Source of the DNA: Hoeflea ulvae
Lineage (GTDB): Bacteria > Pseudomonadota > Alphaproteobacteria > Rhizobiales > Rhizobiaceae
Assembly: GCF_026619435.1 (NCBI RefSeq)
Contig: NZ_JAOVZQ010000001.1
Location: 131,501-195,500 of the forward strand
DNA length: 64,000 nt
Direction of reading: 5' to 3'
Under the pieces are notes generated by a model. It had not been told where the DNA came from, searched no databases, and saw only the letters and a program-made list of their open reading frames with translations. Position numbers and translations under genes: made by a program. Below, piece after piece: positions 9,320-17,742 of this stretch; position 1 is the stretch's first letter, and the number at the start of each line of letters is the position of its first letter.

Positions 9320-9687
9320 TGTTTCCTCCGCAGGGCTTAAGCCTTGGATTTTCATCTGGTCCAGACCGGATTTGCAGAGTGCGCCCGGTTTGTACTGCTG
9401 GGTGGATCCAAATTTATTAGTTGCGGCAGGATTCTTTTGCAATCCCTCGCCAATCCAGGCCGGGCCGCAAGGGTTTTCACCGATTGCACCTGGCTACTGA
9501 ACTGAAGGCCAATCCGGGCTCAAACCCGCAGCGCCGCCCGGTTAGCGGCCCCAAAATCCGGTTTCGCACCGCTCTCCGGCAAGGCGTGTACGCTATCGGA
9601 CCATAGGATTGTGGGGAGGTGCGGGAGGCTTGGAATCCGGCCGGGGCCGCCGGAACTGCAGGCGCGGAATTCTGCGCGGCAGCATGA
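9320..9687. other. Intergenic region with luxR-type promoter
   Basis: No gene is supported here. For the minus-strand regulator a possible promoter is TTGCAA (9437-9442) and TAATAA (minus strand of 9414-9419) separated by 17 bases. A small perfect palindrome TCTGG-T-CCAGA lies at 9355-9365, between this promoter and the start codon. Both are weak single-sequence observations. Confidence 0.35.
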
Positions 9688-9718
9688 TGCGCCGTGCCGG
9701 ATCAGTCCCGGCACGGCG
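9688..9718 (-). terminator. Long hairpin after the alcohol dehydrogenase gene
   Basis: GCGCCGTGCCGG (9688-9699) pairs perfectly with CCGGCACGGCGC (9707-9718), a 12-bp stem with a 7-base loop, 12 bases after the stop of the last gene of the catabolic operon. There is no T run, so this may act as an mRNA-stabilising or Rho-dependent end rather than a classical terminator. Confidence 0.5.
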
Positions 9719-9730
9719 CAATCTTGAGGC

Positions 9731-10876
9731 TCAGATACAGGCTTCGAACAGCGCCCTGGTGTTTTCGGTTGTCAACGTCACCGGGTTGCCGCCGGCACTT
9801 GGATCTTCTAGCGCCATCGCGGTCATCTCGTCGATCCGGTCACGCCCGACGCCGAGCTCTGCCAGCTTGTCAGGCACACCCAGATCGGCGCGCAGCTTCA
9901 GCACATAGGCGTAGAACCCGTCGAAACCGCCATCGATCCCCATATAGGCGGCAGCACGCGCGATGCGGTCCTCGATTGCCGGGCGGTTCATCTCAAGCAC
10001 CGGCGGCATCACCACCGCATTGGTCATGCCGTGATGGGTGTTGTAGACAGCACCGATCGGATGCGACAGCGCGTGAATGGCGCCGAGGCCCTTCTGGAAC
10101 GCAACCGCGCCCATCGCCGCAGCACTCATCATCTCGGCGCGTGCCGCGATGTTGGAACCATCGGCAACCACCAGCGGCAGATTTTCCTTGACCAGTCGCA
10201 TGCCCTCGAGCGCGATGCCCTGGCTCATCGGATGATAGAACGGTGACGAATAGGCTTCCAGGCAATGGGCGAAGGCATCCATGCCGGTGCCCACGGTGAT
10301 GATCTTCGGCATGCCGACGGTCAGTTCCGGGTCGCAGATGGTGACCGCCGGGAGCAGCTTCGGATGGAAGATGATCTTCTTCACATGCGTGACCGAATTG
10401 GTCAGAACGCCGGCACGACCGACTTCCGAACCGGTGCCAGCCGTGGTCGGCACCGCGATGATCGGGGCGATGGCGTCGCCATTGGCCCGCGTCCACCAGT
10501 CGCCGATGTCTTCGAAATCCCAGACAGGACGGGTCTGGCCAGCCTGAAACGCCACCAGCTTGCCCAGATCGAGGCCGGAGCCACCACCAAAGGCGATGAC
10601 GCCGTCATGGCCACCAGCCTTGAAAGCGGCGACGCCGGCTTCAAGGTTCTTTTCGTTCGGATTCGGATCAACCTCGGAGAACATCGCCCGGCCAAGGCCT
10701 GCGGCCTCCAGCAGATCAAGCGCGTTGGCCGTGATCGGCAGCGAGGCCAGTCCCCGGTCGGTGACCAGCAGCGGCTTCTTCATGCCCGCCGCAGCGCAGG
10801 CTTCAGCGAGTTCCGAAATGCGCCCTGCGCCAAAACGGATTGCGGTGGGATAGGACCAGTTGGCGCGCGGGCTCAT
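9731..10876 (-). CDS. Iron-containing alcohol dehydrogenase
   Basis: Type III (Fe-ADH) dehydrogenase of 381 residues, likely oxidising an alcohol to an aldehyde with NAD. Family marks are the nucleotide loop FGGGSGLDLGK, the VPTTAGTGSEV segment, and the metal-binding histidine stretches DAFAHCLEAY and HALSHPIGAVYNTHHG. The start ATG at 10876 overlaps the stop of the upstream aldehyde dehydrogenase gene by three bases within ATGA, which implies translational coupling. It is the last gene of the TRAP/ligase operon, suggesting it oxidises the hydroxyl group of the imported compound or its gamma-glutamyl adduct. Confidence 0.92.
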   Translation of the reverse strand: MSPRANWSYPTAIRFGAGRISELAEACAAAGMKKPLLVTDRGLASLPITANALDLLEAAGLGRAMFSEVDPNPNEKNLEAGVAAFKAGGHDGVIAFGGGSGLDLGKLVAFQAGQTRPVWDFEDIGDWWTRANGDAIAPIIAVPTTAGTGSEVGRAGVLTNSVTHVKKIIFHPKLLPAVTICDPELTVGMPKIITVGTGMDAFAHCLEAYSSPFYHPMSQGIALEGMRLVKENLPLVVADGSNIAARAEMMSAAAMGAVAFQKGLGAIHALSHPIGAVYNTHHGMTNAVVMPPVLEMNRPAIEDRIARAAAYMGIDGGFDGFYAYVLKLRADLGVPDKLAELGVGRDRIDEMTAMALEDPSAGGNPVTLTTENTRALFEACI

Positions 10877-12261
10877 GCGGATTTCTTTCTCATGTGATAG
10901 GATTTGGGACGGGTGAGGTTGTGGAAACCGATTTCCGACAGCGAACCGCCGCGACCGGTGGCCTTGCAGCCGGTCCAGCACAGCGCCGGATCGAGATAGT
11001 CCGCCCGGTTCATGAACACGGTGCCGGTTTCGATCTCGTTGCCGATACGCGCAGCCCGCGCGGTGTCATTGGTCCACAGCGAAGCAGTAAGCCCGAACTG
11101 GCAATCATTCATCAGCGCAATGGCGTGCTCGTCGCTGTCGACCGGCATGATGCCGACCACAGGACCAAAGCTCTCGTCGCGCATCACCCGCATGTCGTGG
11201 GTCACGTCAACGAGCACCTGCGGCATCAGATAGGCGCCGCCATCATCGGCCGGATAGAGTTTCGGATCGATCAGCCCGCGTGCGCCCTGGGCAATGGCTT
11301 CCTCTGTCTGGGCGCGGACTTCCTTCGCAAAGCGCACATTGGCCATCGGCCCGATGGTGGTTTCCGGATCAAGCGGATTGCCGAGCTTGAGACCTGACGA
11401 GACCCAGGCGGCAGCCTTCTCGATGAATGCGTCATAGAGCGGACGCGCAATGTAGAGCCGTTCGATGCCGCAGCAGCACTGCCCGGCATTGAACATGGCA
11501 CCATCCATCAGCGTATCGACGGCCCAGTCAAGATCGGCGTCTTCCATGACATAGCCAGGATCCTTGCCGCCAAGCTCCAGCCCGAGGCCGGTGAAGGTGC
11601 CGGCCGCAGCCCGCTCAATCGCCTTGCCACCACCGACCGAGCCGGTGAAATTGATGAAGTTGAAACTTCCCGCAGAAATCAGCTTTTCCGTCCCCGGATG
11701 ATCGAGAAACAGGTTGATGAACACGTCTTCGGGCAGTCCGGCTTCGGTGAAGGCGCGGACCATGCGCTCGCCGACCAGCAATGTCTGGGTTGCGTGCTTG
11801 AGCACCACCGTGTTGCCGGCAATCAGCGCCGGAGCGACCGTGTTGATCGCCGTCATATAGGGGTAGTTCCAGGGGGCGACCACGAAGACGACACCATGCG
11901 GAACATGCTCGATGCGGCGTTCGAACTGGGCCGAATTCTCGATTTCGATCGGCGCCAGCGCCCGCTGGGCAATCTCGGCCATGTAGTTGGAGCGCTCGTT
12001 GACTCCGCCGAACTCGCCGCCATAGCGGACCGGGCGGCCCATCATCCAGGCCAGTTCCGGGACCACTTCGTCGCTCATCTCGTTGAGCCGGGCCACACCG
12101 GCACGGACCAGCGCGATGCGCTCTTCCAGCGGCCGCCGGGCCCAGTCTTTCTGCGCCTTGCGCGACCGGGCAACAGCCGCCGCCGCATCATCGACGCCCA
12201 TGACCGGACGTTCGGCATAGACCGAGCCATCAACCGGTGAAATCAGTTTCAAACTGCTCAT
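10873..12261 (-). CDS. NAD-dependent aldehyde dehydrogenase
   Basis: A 462-residue ALDH superfamily enzyme converting an aldehyde to the acid. Seen are VVAPWNYPY at 128-136, the nucleotide-binding FTGSVGGGK at 205-213, the general-base Glu229 in LELGGKDPGYV, and the catalytic Cys263 in NAGQCCCG. The ATG at 12261 is preceded by AGAAGGAG; a longer upstream frame was rejected. It lies 76 bases after the glutamine-synthetase-like gene and is coupled to the alcohol dehydrogenase. Substrate is not evident from sequence; context suggests a gamma-glutamylamino aldehyde. Confidence 0.93.
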   Translation of the reverse strand: MSSLKLISPVDGSVYAERPVMGVDDAAAAVARSRKAQKDWARRPLEERIALVRAGVARLNEMSDEVVPELAWMMGRPVRYGGEFGGVNERSNYMAEIAQRALAPIEIENSAQFERRIEHVPHGVVFVVAPWNYPYMTAINTVAPALIAGNTVVLKHATQTLLVGERMVRAFTEAGLPEDVFINLFLDHPGTEKLISAGSFNFINFTGSVGGGKAIERAAAGTFTGLGLELGGKDPGYVMEDADLDWAVDTLMDGAMFNAGQCCCGIERLYIARPLYDAFIEKAAAWVSSGLKLGNPLDPETTIGPMANVRFAKEVRAQTEEAIAQGARGLIDPKLYPADDGGAYLMPQVLVDVTHDMRVMRDESFGPVVGIMPVDSDEHAIALMNDCQFGLTASLWTNDTARAARIGNEIETGTVFMNRADYLDPALCWTGCKATGRGGSLSEIGFHNLTRPKSYHMRKKSA

Positions 12262-12337
12262 TGCTTGGTCTCCTTCTGACGGCCCCGTCACCAATCCGTG
12301 CGGTGCGAGCCATCAATCATCAGTGTTTGGTGTGTGG

Positions 12338-13702
12338 TCAGACGCGCTCAAAGCCGCGGGCAATTTCCCAGTCGGTGACGGCCTTGTCGAATTCTTCCTG
12401 TTCCCATTCGGCGCAGCGCACATAGTGGTCGACCACCGCGTCACCCATCGCCTCGCGCAGCATTTTCGAATTGCGCAAGGTTTCGGTCGAGGCGCGCAGC
12501 GTCGAGGGAATGTGCCTGGCTTCGGTATTCTCGTAGACATCGCCACCGGTCGGCGGCGCCAGCTCCAGCTTGTCCTCGATACCCTTGATGCCGGCCGCCA
12601 GCAGCGCCGCCTGGGCGAGATAGGGGTTCATGTCCGAACCGCCGATGCGGCATTCGACCCGCACCGCCTTGCTGCCCTCGCCGCAGAGCCGGAATCCGGC
12701 GGTGCGGTTGTCGACCGACCAGACCGTCCGGGTCGGCGCGAAGGTGCCCTTCATGAAGCGCTTGTAGCTGTTGACATAGGGCGCCAGGAACCAGGTGTAA
12801 TCCGAAGCATATTCGATCAGCCCGGCCATGAAATGCCGCATCAGCTCCGACATGCCGTATTCGCCGTTCTCGTCGCGGAAGGCCGGGGTCTTGCCCTGCC
12901 ACAGCGACATGTGCACATGCGACGAGGAGCCGACCTTGTTGGGGTGCCACTTCGGCAGGAACGTCGCCGAACGGCCATGCGCCCAGGTGATCTCCTTGAC
13001 CGCATGCTTGGCGATGGTGTGGTGATCGGCGCAATCCAGCGCTTCGGCATAGCGGATGTTGAGCTCTTCCTGGCCGGCCTCGGCCTCGCCCTTGGAATTT
13101 TCAACCGGAATGCCGGCGGCAAACAGGTGATTGCGCACCGGGCGCATGATCGCCTCTTCCTTGGTGGTCTGCAGGATGTGGTAATCCTCGTTATAGGCGC
13201 TGATCGGCGTCAATTCGCGATAGCCCGACTGGGCCAGCTCCCGATAGCTTTGCTCGAACAGGAAGAACTCCAGCTCGGTGGCCATCATCGCCTCGTAGCC
13301 CAGCTCCTTGAGACGGGCGATCTGGATCTTGAGCATCTCGCGCGGCGATTGCGGCACCGGCTTGTGGGTCTTGTGGTCGAGCAGGTCGCACAGCACCATC
13401 GCCGTTGCCTCGAGCCAGGGCACCCGGCGCATGGTCGTCAGATCCGGCTTCATCACATAATCGCCATAGCCTGCCCGCCAGCTGGTGGTGGCGTAGCCGT
13501 CCGGCGTCGCCATTTCGAGATCGGTCGCCAGCATGTAGTTGCAGCAATGGGTCTCCTCATGGCTCGAATCGATGAAATTCTGGACATGGAACCGCTTGCC
13601 CATCAGGCGTCCCTGCATGTCGACGCAGCACACCAGCACCGTATCGATGTCGCCCGATTTGGCGGCAGATTTCAGTTCGTCAAAGGAAAGGTTTCCAGCC
13701 AT
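12338..13702 (-). CDS. Glutamine-synthetase-like gamma-glutamylamide ligase
   Basis: A 454-residue member of the GS superfamily of the PuuA/GlnA3/IpuC type rather than a true housekeeping GS. These enzymes join glutamate to an amine with ATP. Recognisable pieces are the beta-grasp start with VDMQGRLMGKR, the metal and glutamate region ATELEFFLFE, the ATP region KWHPNKVGSSSHVHMSLW and the C-terminal FRLCGEGSKAVRVECRIGGSDMNPYL. The typical adenylylation loop of GlnA is not apparent. The start ATG at 13702 has AGGA 9 bases upstream. Its neighbours (transporter, two dehydrogenases, amidohydrolase) point to amine catabolism. Confidence 0.88.
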   Translation of the reverse strand: MAGNLSFDELKSAAKSGDIDTVLVCCVDMQGRLMGKRFHVQNFIDSSHEETHCCNYMLATDLEMATPDGYATTSWRAGYGDYVMKPDLTTMRRVPWLEATAMVLCDLLDHKTHKPVPQSPREMLKIQIARLKELGYEAMMATELEFFLFEQSYRELAQSGYRELTPISAYNEDYHILQTTKEEAIMRPVRNHLFAAGIPVENSKGEAEAGQEELNIRYAEALDCADHHTIAKHAVKEITWAHGRSATFLPKWHPNKVGSSSHVHMSLWQGKTPAFRDENGEYGMSELMRHFMAGLIEYASDYTWFLAPYVNSYKRFMKGTFAPTRTVWSVDNRTAGFRLCGEGSKAVRVECRIGGSDMNPYLAQAALLAAGIKGIEDKLELAPPTGGDVYENTEARHIPSTLRASTETLRNSKMLREAMGDAVVDHYVRCAEWEQEEFDKAVTDWEIARGFERV

Positions 13703-13813
13703 GTGATCTGATCCTGATAAGCGGCCCCGAAGGGCTTGGATTTGGGAGGCGCTGTAGCGCCAAACCGCCCCCCGAAGCAAGCCGGGAGGCGGATATCTGA
13801 ATGCGCGGCGCCG

Positions 13814-14866
13814 TCAGCTTTCGCCGTAGGGGAAGCCGGCGGAGTTGATGACCTTGTTGTAGTCCTTGAAGATCGAGATGACCTTGGCCTTGGTTTCGCT
13901 TTCCGCGGCCACTTCATCCCAGAACTTCACGGCAGCATCCTCGACCTGCTTCCAGTCCGAAGCCGGAACCGAGCGCAGCTGCAGCTTGTCGCCGGTGGCG
14001 CGCAGCTTGGCTTCGCCGCCCCAGTACCACTGGTTGCGGAAGGTGTGGGTTGCTTCCATGCAGGAGATGTAGAGCGCCTTGAGGTGTTCGGGCAGCGCGT
14101 TCCACTTTTCCTCATTGGCAAACCAGGAACCGATCCAGGCGCCGGAGATGTTGTTGGTCAGGAAGTAGTCGGTCACATCGGCCCAGCCGACGGTATAGTC
14201 TTCGGTAATTCCCGACCAGGACATGCCGTCGAGTTCGCCGGTCTGCACCGCAACTTCGGCATCTTCGTAAGGGATCGACACCGGCACCACGCCGAACTGG
14301 GTGAGGAAGCGGCCGGCCGTCGGGAAGGTATAGAGCTTGAGGCCGTCGAGATCGGCAACGCTCTTGATTTCCTTCTTGGTGTTGAAGTTGCACGGATCCT
14401 GGCCCGCAGCCGAAAGCCAGACAACGCCGGTGCCCGAATAGGCTTCGCGCCAGATATCGGCCAGGCCGTATTGCTGGAACAGCACCGGCACGTCGAGGAT
14501 CGAGCGGGTGGCAAAGGGGAAATAGCCGCCGAACAGGCCGACTTCCACCGGCGACGCCATCGAATCGTCATCGGAATGCACGGCATCGATGGTGCCTGCC
14601 TGCATCGAGCGGAACAATTCGCCGGTCGGCACGATCTGGTCGGCGAAGAACAGCTCGATCACCATTTCGCCATTGGCGGCCTTGTTGAAGGCATCGACAA
14701 AGGGCTGGGTGACGAACTGGCCAAGCGTTGCCCCGGCGTAGGTCTGCATGCGCCAGCGGATCGGCTCCTGGGCGATAGCCGGAGGGGCCGCAAGTGCCGT
14801 GCCAGCAGCTGCACCGGCGGCAACACCGGCCTTGGTGAGGAATTGGCGCCTCTTGAGATTGCTCAT
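13814..14866 (-). CDS. TRAP transporter substrate-binding protein (DctP family)
   Basis: Periplasmic solute receptor of 350 residues. The N-terminus carries a twin-arginine-like signal (KRRQFLTKAG, then an alanine-rich stretch to PPAIAQE), so it may be exported folded. The mature part has the family layout, including FADQIVPTGELFRSMQAG and the helix with the conserved Arg near FATRSI. The ATG at 14866 has AAGGAG upstream. It follows its own DctM gene after 43 bases. TRAP receptors of this subgroup bind carboxylates or, in some cases, amino-acid-like compounds. Confidence 0.93.
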   Translation of the reverse strand: MSNLKRRQFLTKAGVAAGAAAGTALAAPPAIAQEPIRWRMQTYAGATLGQFVTQPFVDAFNKAANGEMVIELFFADQIVPTGELFRSMQAGTIDAVHSDDDSMASPVEVGLFGGYFPFATRSILDVPVLFQQYGLADIWREAYSGTGVVWLSAAGQDPCNFNTKKEIKSVADLDGLKLYTFPTAGRFLTQFGVVPVSIPYEDAEVAVQTGELDGMSWSGITEDYTVGWADVTDYFLTNNISGAWIGSWFANEEKWNALPEHLKALYISCMEATHTFRNQWYWGGEAKLRATGDKLQLRSVPASDWKQVEDAAVKFWDEVAAESETKAKVISIFKDYNKVINSAGFPYGES

Positions 14867-14909
14867 GCTGTTCTCCTTTTTGGTTTCGTCTTCTTTGGTT
14901 TTGCTCACA

Positions 14910-16244
14910 TCAGCCCCGGAGTTTGCCGCGGAATTGCTCCGGCAGCCACAATGCGATTTCCGGGAACATCATCACGATCACCAAAGTGAGCAGCATGACC
15001 GCGACGAAGGGAATGACAGAGAGATAGATATGGCGCAGCTTGATCTCCGGCGGCGCCATGGCGCGCATCAGGAACAGATTGTAGCCAAACGGCGGCGTCA
15101 TATAGGCGATCTGGCAGGTGATGGTGTAGAGCACGCCGTACCAGACCAGGTCGAAGCCGAGGATCTTGACCAGAGGCACATAGAGCGGCGCCACGATCAC
15201 CAGCATGGCCGTGTCGTCGAGGAATGTGCCCATCAGCAGGAAGCTCAGCTGCATCAGGATCAGCACATGCCAGGGCTCGAGCCCGAGCTGGCCGAGGAAG
15301 AAGTTCTCGATCGCGCGCACCGCGCCCAGACCGTCAAACACCGCGCCAAAACAGAGTGCAGCCAGAATGATCCACATGAACATGCAGGAAATGCCGAGCG
15401 TCTTGCGCATGACATTTTCCATCACCTCGCGGTTCAGCCGCCCCTTGATCAAGGCCGCCGCCATCGAGGCAAGTGCGCCCACTGCCGAGCTTTCGACCAG
15501 GCTGGTATAGCCCATCAGGAACAGCCCGTTCATCAGGAAGAAGATCATGAACGGAAGGAAGCCTGCCCGGAGCAGCCCGATCCGCTCTTTCCAGCTGATG
15601 GCATCGCGTTCCGCCTTGGGAAGCGGCGGCCCGAGATGCGGCTGCAACTGGCAGCGAACCGCGATGTAGATGATGAACAGCCCGGCCATCAGCAGGCCCG
15701 GGAACACACCGGCCAGCCAAAGCTGGCTCACCGGCTGCCGGGCGATCATGCCGTAAAGCACCAGCACCACCGAGGGCGGGATCAGGATCCCCAGCGACGA
15801 GCCACCCTGGATCACCCCGGTGATCATCAGCTTGTCGTAATTGCGCCTGAGCAGCTCCGGCAGCGCGATTGTTGCGCCGATTGCCATGCCGGCCACCGAC
15901 AGCCCGTTCATTGCCGAAATCACCACCATCAGGAAGATCGTGCCGATCGCCAACCCGCCCGGAACCGGGCCGAACCAGACATGGAACATCCGGTAGAGGT
16001 CGTCGGCAATGCGGCTTTCCGACAGCATGTAGCCCATGAAGATGAACATCGGCAGCGTCAGCAGCGGATACCATTTCATCAGCTTGATCGATTGCGTGAA
16101 CGCGATCTCGACACCACCGGTGCCCCACAGCGGCAGCGCGGCGATCACGGCGACTGCGCCGATGACACCGAACACCCGTTGCCCGGTCAAGAGCAGCGCC
16201 ATCATCGAGGCAAACATGAACAGCGCGATAAGTTCGTAGCTCAA
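14910..16244 (-). CDS. TRAP transporter large permease (DctM)
   Basis: A 444-residue integral inner-membrane protein with about 12 hydrophobic segments, the cation-coupled transport subunit. The DctM signature segments are present, such as GGSSLGILIPPSVVLVLYG near the middle and the final TPPFGYNLFLMR. It overlaps the small permease by 4 bases (ATGA), so the two are translated together. Confidence 0.95.
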   Translation of the reverse strand: MSYELIALFMFASMMALLLTGQRVFGVIGAVAVIAALPLWGTGGVEIAFTQSIKLMKWYPLLTLPMFIFMGYMLSESRIADDLYRMFHVWFGPVPGGLAIGTIFLMVVISAMNGLSVAGMAIGATIALPELLRRNYDKLMITGVIQGGSSLGILIPPSVVLVLYGMIARQPVSQLWLAGVFPGLLMAGLFIIYIAVRCQLQPHLGPPLPKAERDAISWKERIGLLRAGFLPFMIFFLMNGLFLMGYTSLVESSAVGALASMAAALIKGRLNREVMENVMRKTLGISCMFMWIILAALCFGAVFDGLGAVRAIENFFLGQLGLEPWHVLILMQLSFLLMGTFLDDTAMLVIVAPLYVPLVKILGFDLVWYGVLYTITCQIAYMTPPFGYNLFLMRAMAPPEIKLRHIYLSVIPFVAVMLLTLVIVMMFPEIALWLPEQFRGKLRG

Positions 16245-16768
16245 AGGCCCGCCTCGCTATGATGATTGACGCTGACACCGCGCAGGAAAAGCAGGTCGCG
16301 GAACAGTTCGGCGATGGTTTGCAACAGCATCAGCGTGATGCCAACCACGCCGACCAGCTTGACCGGCCACATATAGGGCCGCCACACCGAATGGGCCCGC
16401 TCGCCATATTCGATGGCATAGCTGGTGCTGGAGATGCCGCCCCAAAGCAGCACGCAGAGATAGAAGATCAAAAACAGCACCGTGACCGAATCGATCGCCG
16501 CCTTGCGGCGCGGCGAAAAATTGGCATAGACCAGATCCATGCGGACATGATCGCCCATCTGCATCGAATAGGCGCCGCCGAGCAGGTAGTAGCCGACCAT
16601 GATGAACTGGGCGAATTCGAGCGTCCACAGCGCAGGCGCCCCGGCATATTTGGTCACCGACGACCAGAACAGCACACCCATCAGCGCGAAGATCAGATAC
16701 ATCGCAAAGCGCCCGACCCGCCGGTTGAAGGCGTCGACGGCACGGATATAGCTTTCGATGAACTTCAT
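16241..16768 (-). CDS. TRAP transporter small permease (DctQ)
   Basis: A 175-residue protein with four hydrophobic segments (about residues 18-36, 47-66, 89-112 and 130-155), as expected for DctQ. The motif LGGAYSMQMGDHVRMDL, typical of the family, lies near residues 63-79. It is translationally coupled to DctM downstream and follows the amidohydrolase gene by 57 bases. Confidence 0.92.
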   Translation of the reverse strand: MKFIESYIRAVDAFNRRVGRFAMYLIFALMGVLFWSSVTKYAGAPALWTLEFAQFIMVGYYLLGGAYSMQMGDHVRMDLVYANFSPRRKAAIDSVTVLFLIFYLCVLLWGGISSTSYAIEYGERAHSVWRPYMWPVKLVGVVGITLMLLQTIAELFRDLLFLRGVSVNHHSEAGL

Positions 16769-16825
16769 GCCGTCACGCCCCTCGAGCGGCCTGCCGGACG
16801 ATACCCGTCGAACAGAATGGCGAAA

Positions 16826-17620
16826 TCAGGCATGACGGCGGGACCCTTCTGTTTTGAGCCGTTGCAGTGACGCCCCGAGAAGCTGCGCAATGCGTGCGGC
16901 CCAGACATGCTGGCCGGCTTCATCGGAAATCAGGTCATTGCGGATTTCCAGCATGACGTTGGCGATCTGCCGGGTCAATCCATGTCGCTTGAGCGTGTGG
17001 GTGACGCCATCCTCGGGCCCATAGGGATAATTGCGGCGGACCAGCTCCATCCGCGCCGCAGCGGCAGCATCGAGCATGGCATCGGCCAGCCGGCTGTCGT
17101 CGTCATGCAGAATACCGAGATGGCCGTCGCGGACCTTGCCGAAATAGACCGGCGTGAAGGAATGCACCGTGACCAGCACCACCTCGCGCCCCTGCGCCAG
17201 CCGGTCGTCGATCAGGTCATCGATGGCCTTGTGAAACGGATGATAGAGCGCGTCGGCCCGGCTTGCCTTCTGCGCGGCAGTGAGACCGAGATTGCCCGGC
17301 ACGTCAAAGATCTCGCTGCGTTCGGGATAGGCGCCGGGTGATTCAGGCGGGCGGTTGCAATCATAGGCCAGCCGCGAAAACCGTTGCGAGACCAGCGTCG
17401 CATCAAGGGCGTCCGAAAGCATTTCGGCCACGCCCATCGCACCGATGTCCCAGGCGATATGGCTGTCGAGCGCCGCCGCATCGAGCCCGAGATTGCCGAG
17501 CGACTTCGGCATCGTCCGCGACGCATGCTCGCAGACAAGCACGATCTCGCCGGCGGCGTCCGGACGGCGGACGGCAAAAGCCGGCCCTTCTGATGGTTCG
17601 ATCAGCATCTCGTCCTGCAT
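16826..17620 (-). CDS. N-formylglutamate amidohydrolase-like enzyme
   Basis: A 264-residue member of the N-formylglutamate amidohydrolase family (HutG type, zinc-dependent). Recognised features are VLVCEHASRTMP near residue 28, the AWDIGAMG segment, RLAYDCNRPPES and the TVHSFTP metal-ligand region. No histidine-degradation genes are nearby; the gene heads a TRAP/ligase/dehydrogenase operon, so I infer it hydrolyses an N-acyl or gamma-glutamyl amide there. The start at 17620 lacks a strong ribosome site; ATG four codons later is an alternative. It is divergent from rpiR. Confidence 0.87.
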   Translation of the reverse strand: MQDEMLIEPSEGPAFAVRRPDAAGEIVLVCEHASRTMPKSLGNLGLDAAALDSHIAWDIGAMGVAEMLSDALDATLVSQRFSRLAYDCNRPPESPGAYPERSEIFDVPGNLGLTAAQKASRADALYHPFHKAIDDLIDDRLAQGREVVLVTVHSFTPVYFGKVRDGHLGILHDDDSRLADAMLDAAAAARMELVRRNYPYGPEDGVTHTLKRHGLTRQIANVMLEIRNDLISDEAGQHVWAARIAQLLGASLQRLKTEGSRRHA

Positions 17621-17654
17621 CTTGAAAACGGGTCCCCGGCAGCCATCGGCACAA

Positions 17655-17715
17655 TTACGTTCGTAACATTGATTAGGATTGCATGATCGATGTCAATCCT
17701 GTAATTTTTATTACA
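17655..17715. promoter_or_regulatory. Two palindromes in the rpiR/operon divergent promoter
   Basis: TTACG-TT-CGTAA at 17655-17666 and TGTAAT-TTTT-ATTACA at 17700-17715 are both perfect inverted repeats, lying in an AT-rich stretch between the divergent amidohydrolase and RpiR genes. Their place and shared TTAC/GTAA halves suggest operators for the adjacent RpiR regulator, controlling the operon and itself. Confidence 0.55.
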
Positions 17716-17742
17716 TCTGGTCGAACGGCAACGGAGGCGGAT

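Noticed and set aside
12323..13711. Open frame antisense to the glutamine-synthetase-like gene
   Set aside because: Shadow frame with no motif; the opposite strand encodes a clear GS-family protein.
14748..16262. 504-codon open frame antisense to dctM
   Set aside because: Composition is His/Gln/Asp-rich as expected from the reverse complement of a membrane protein; no independent support.
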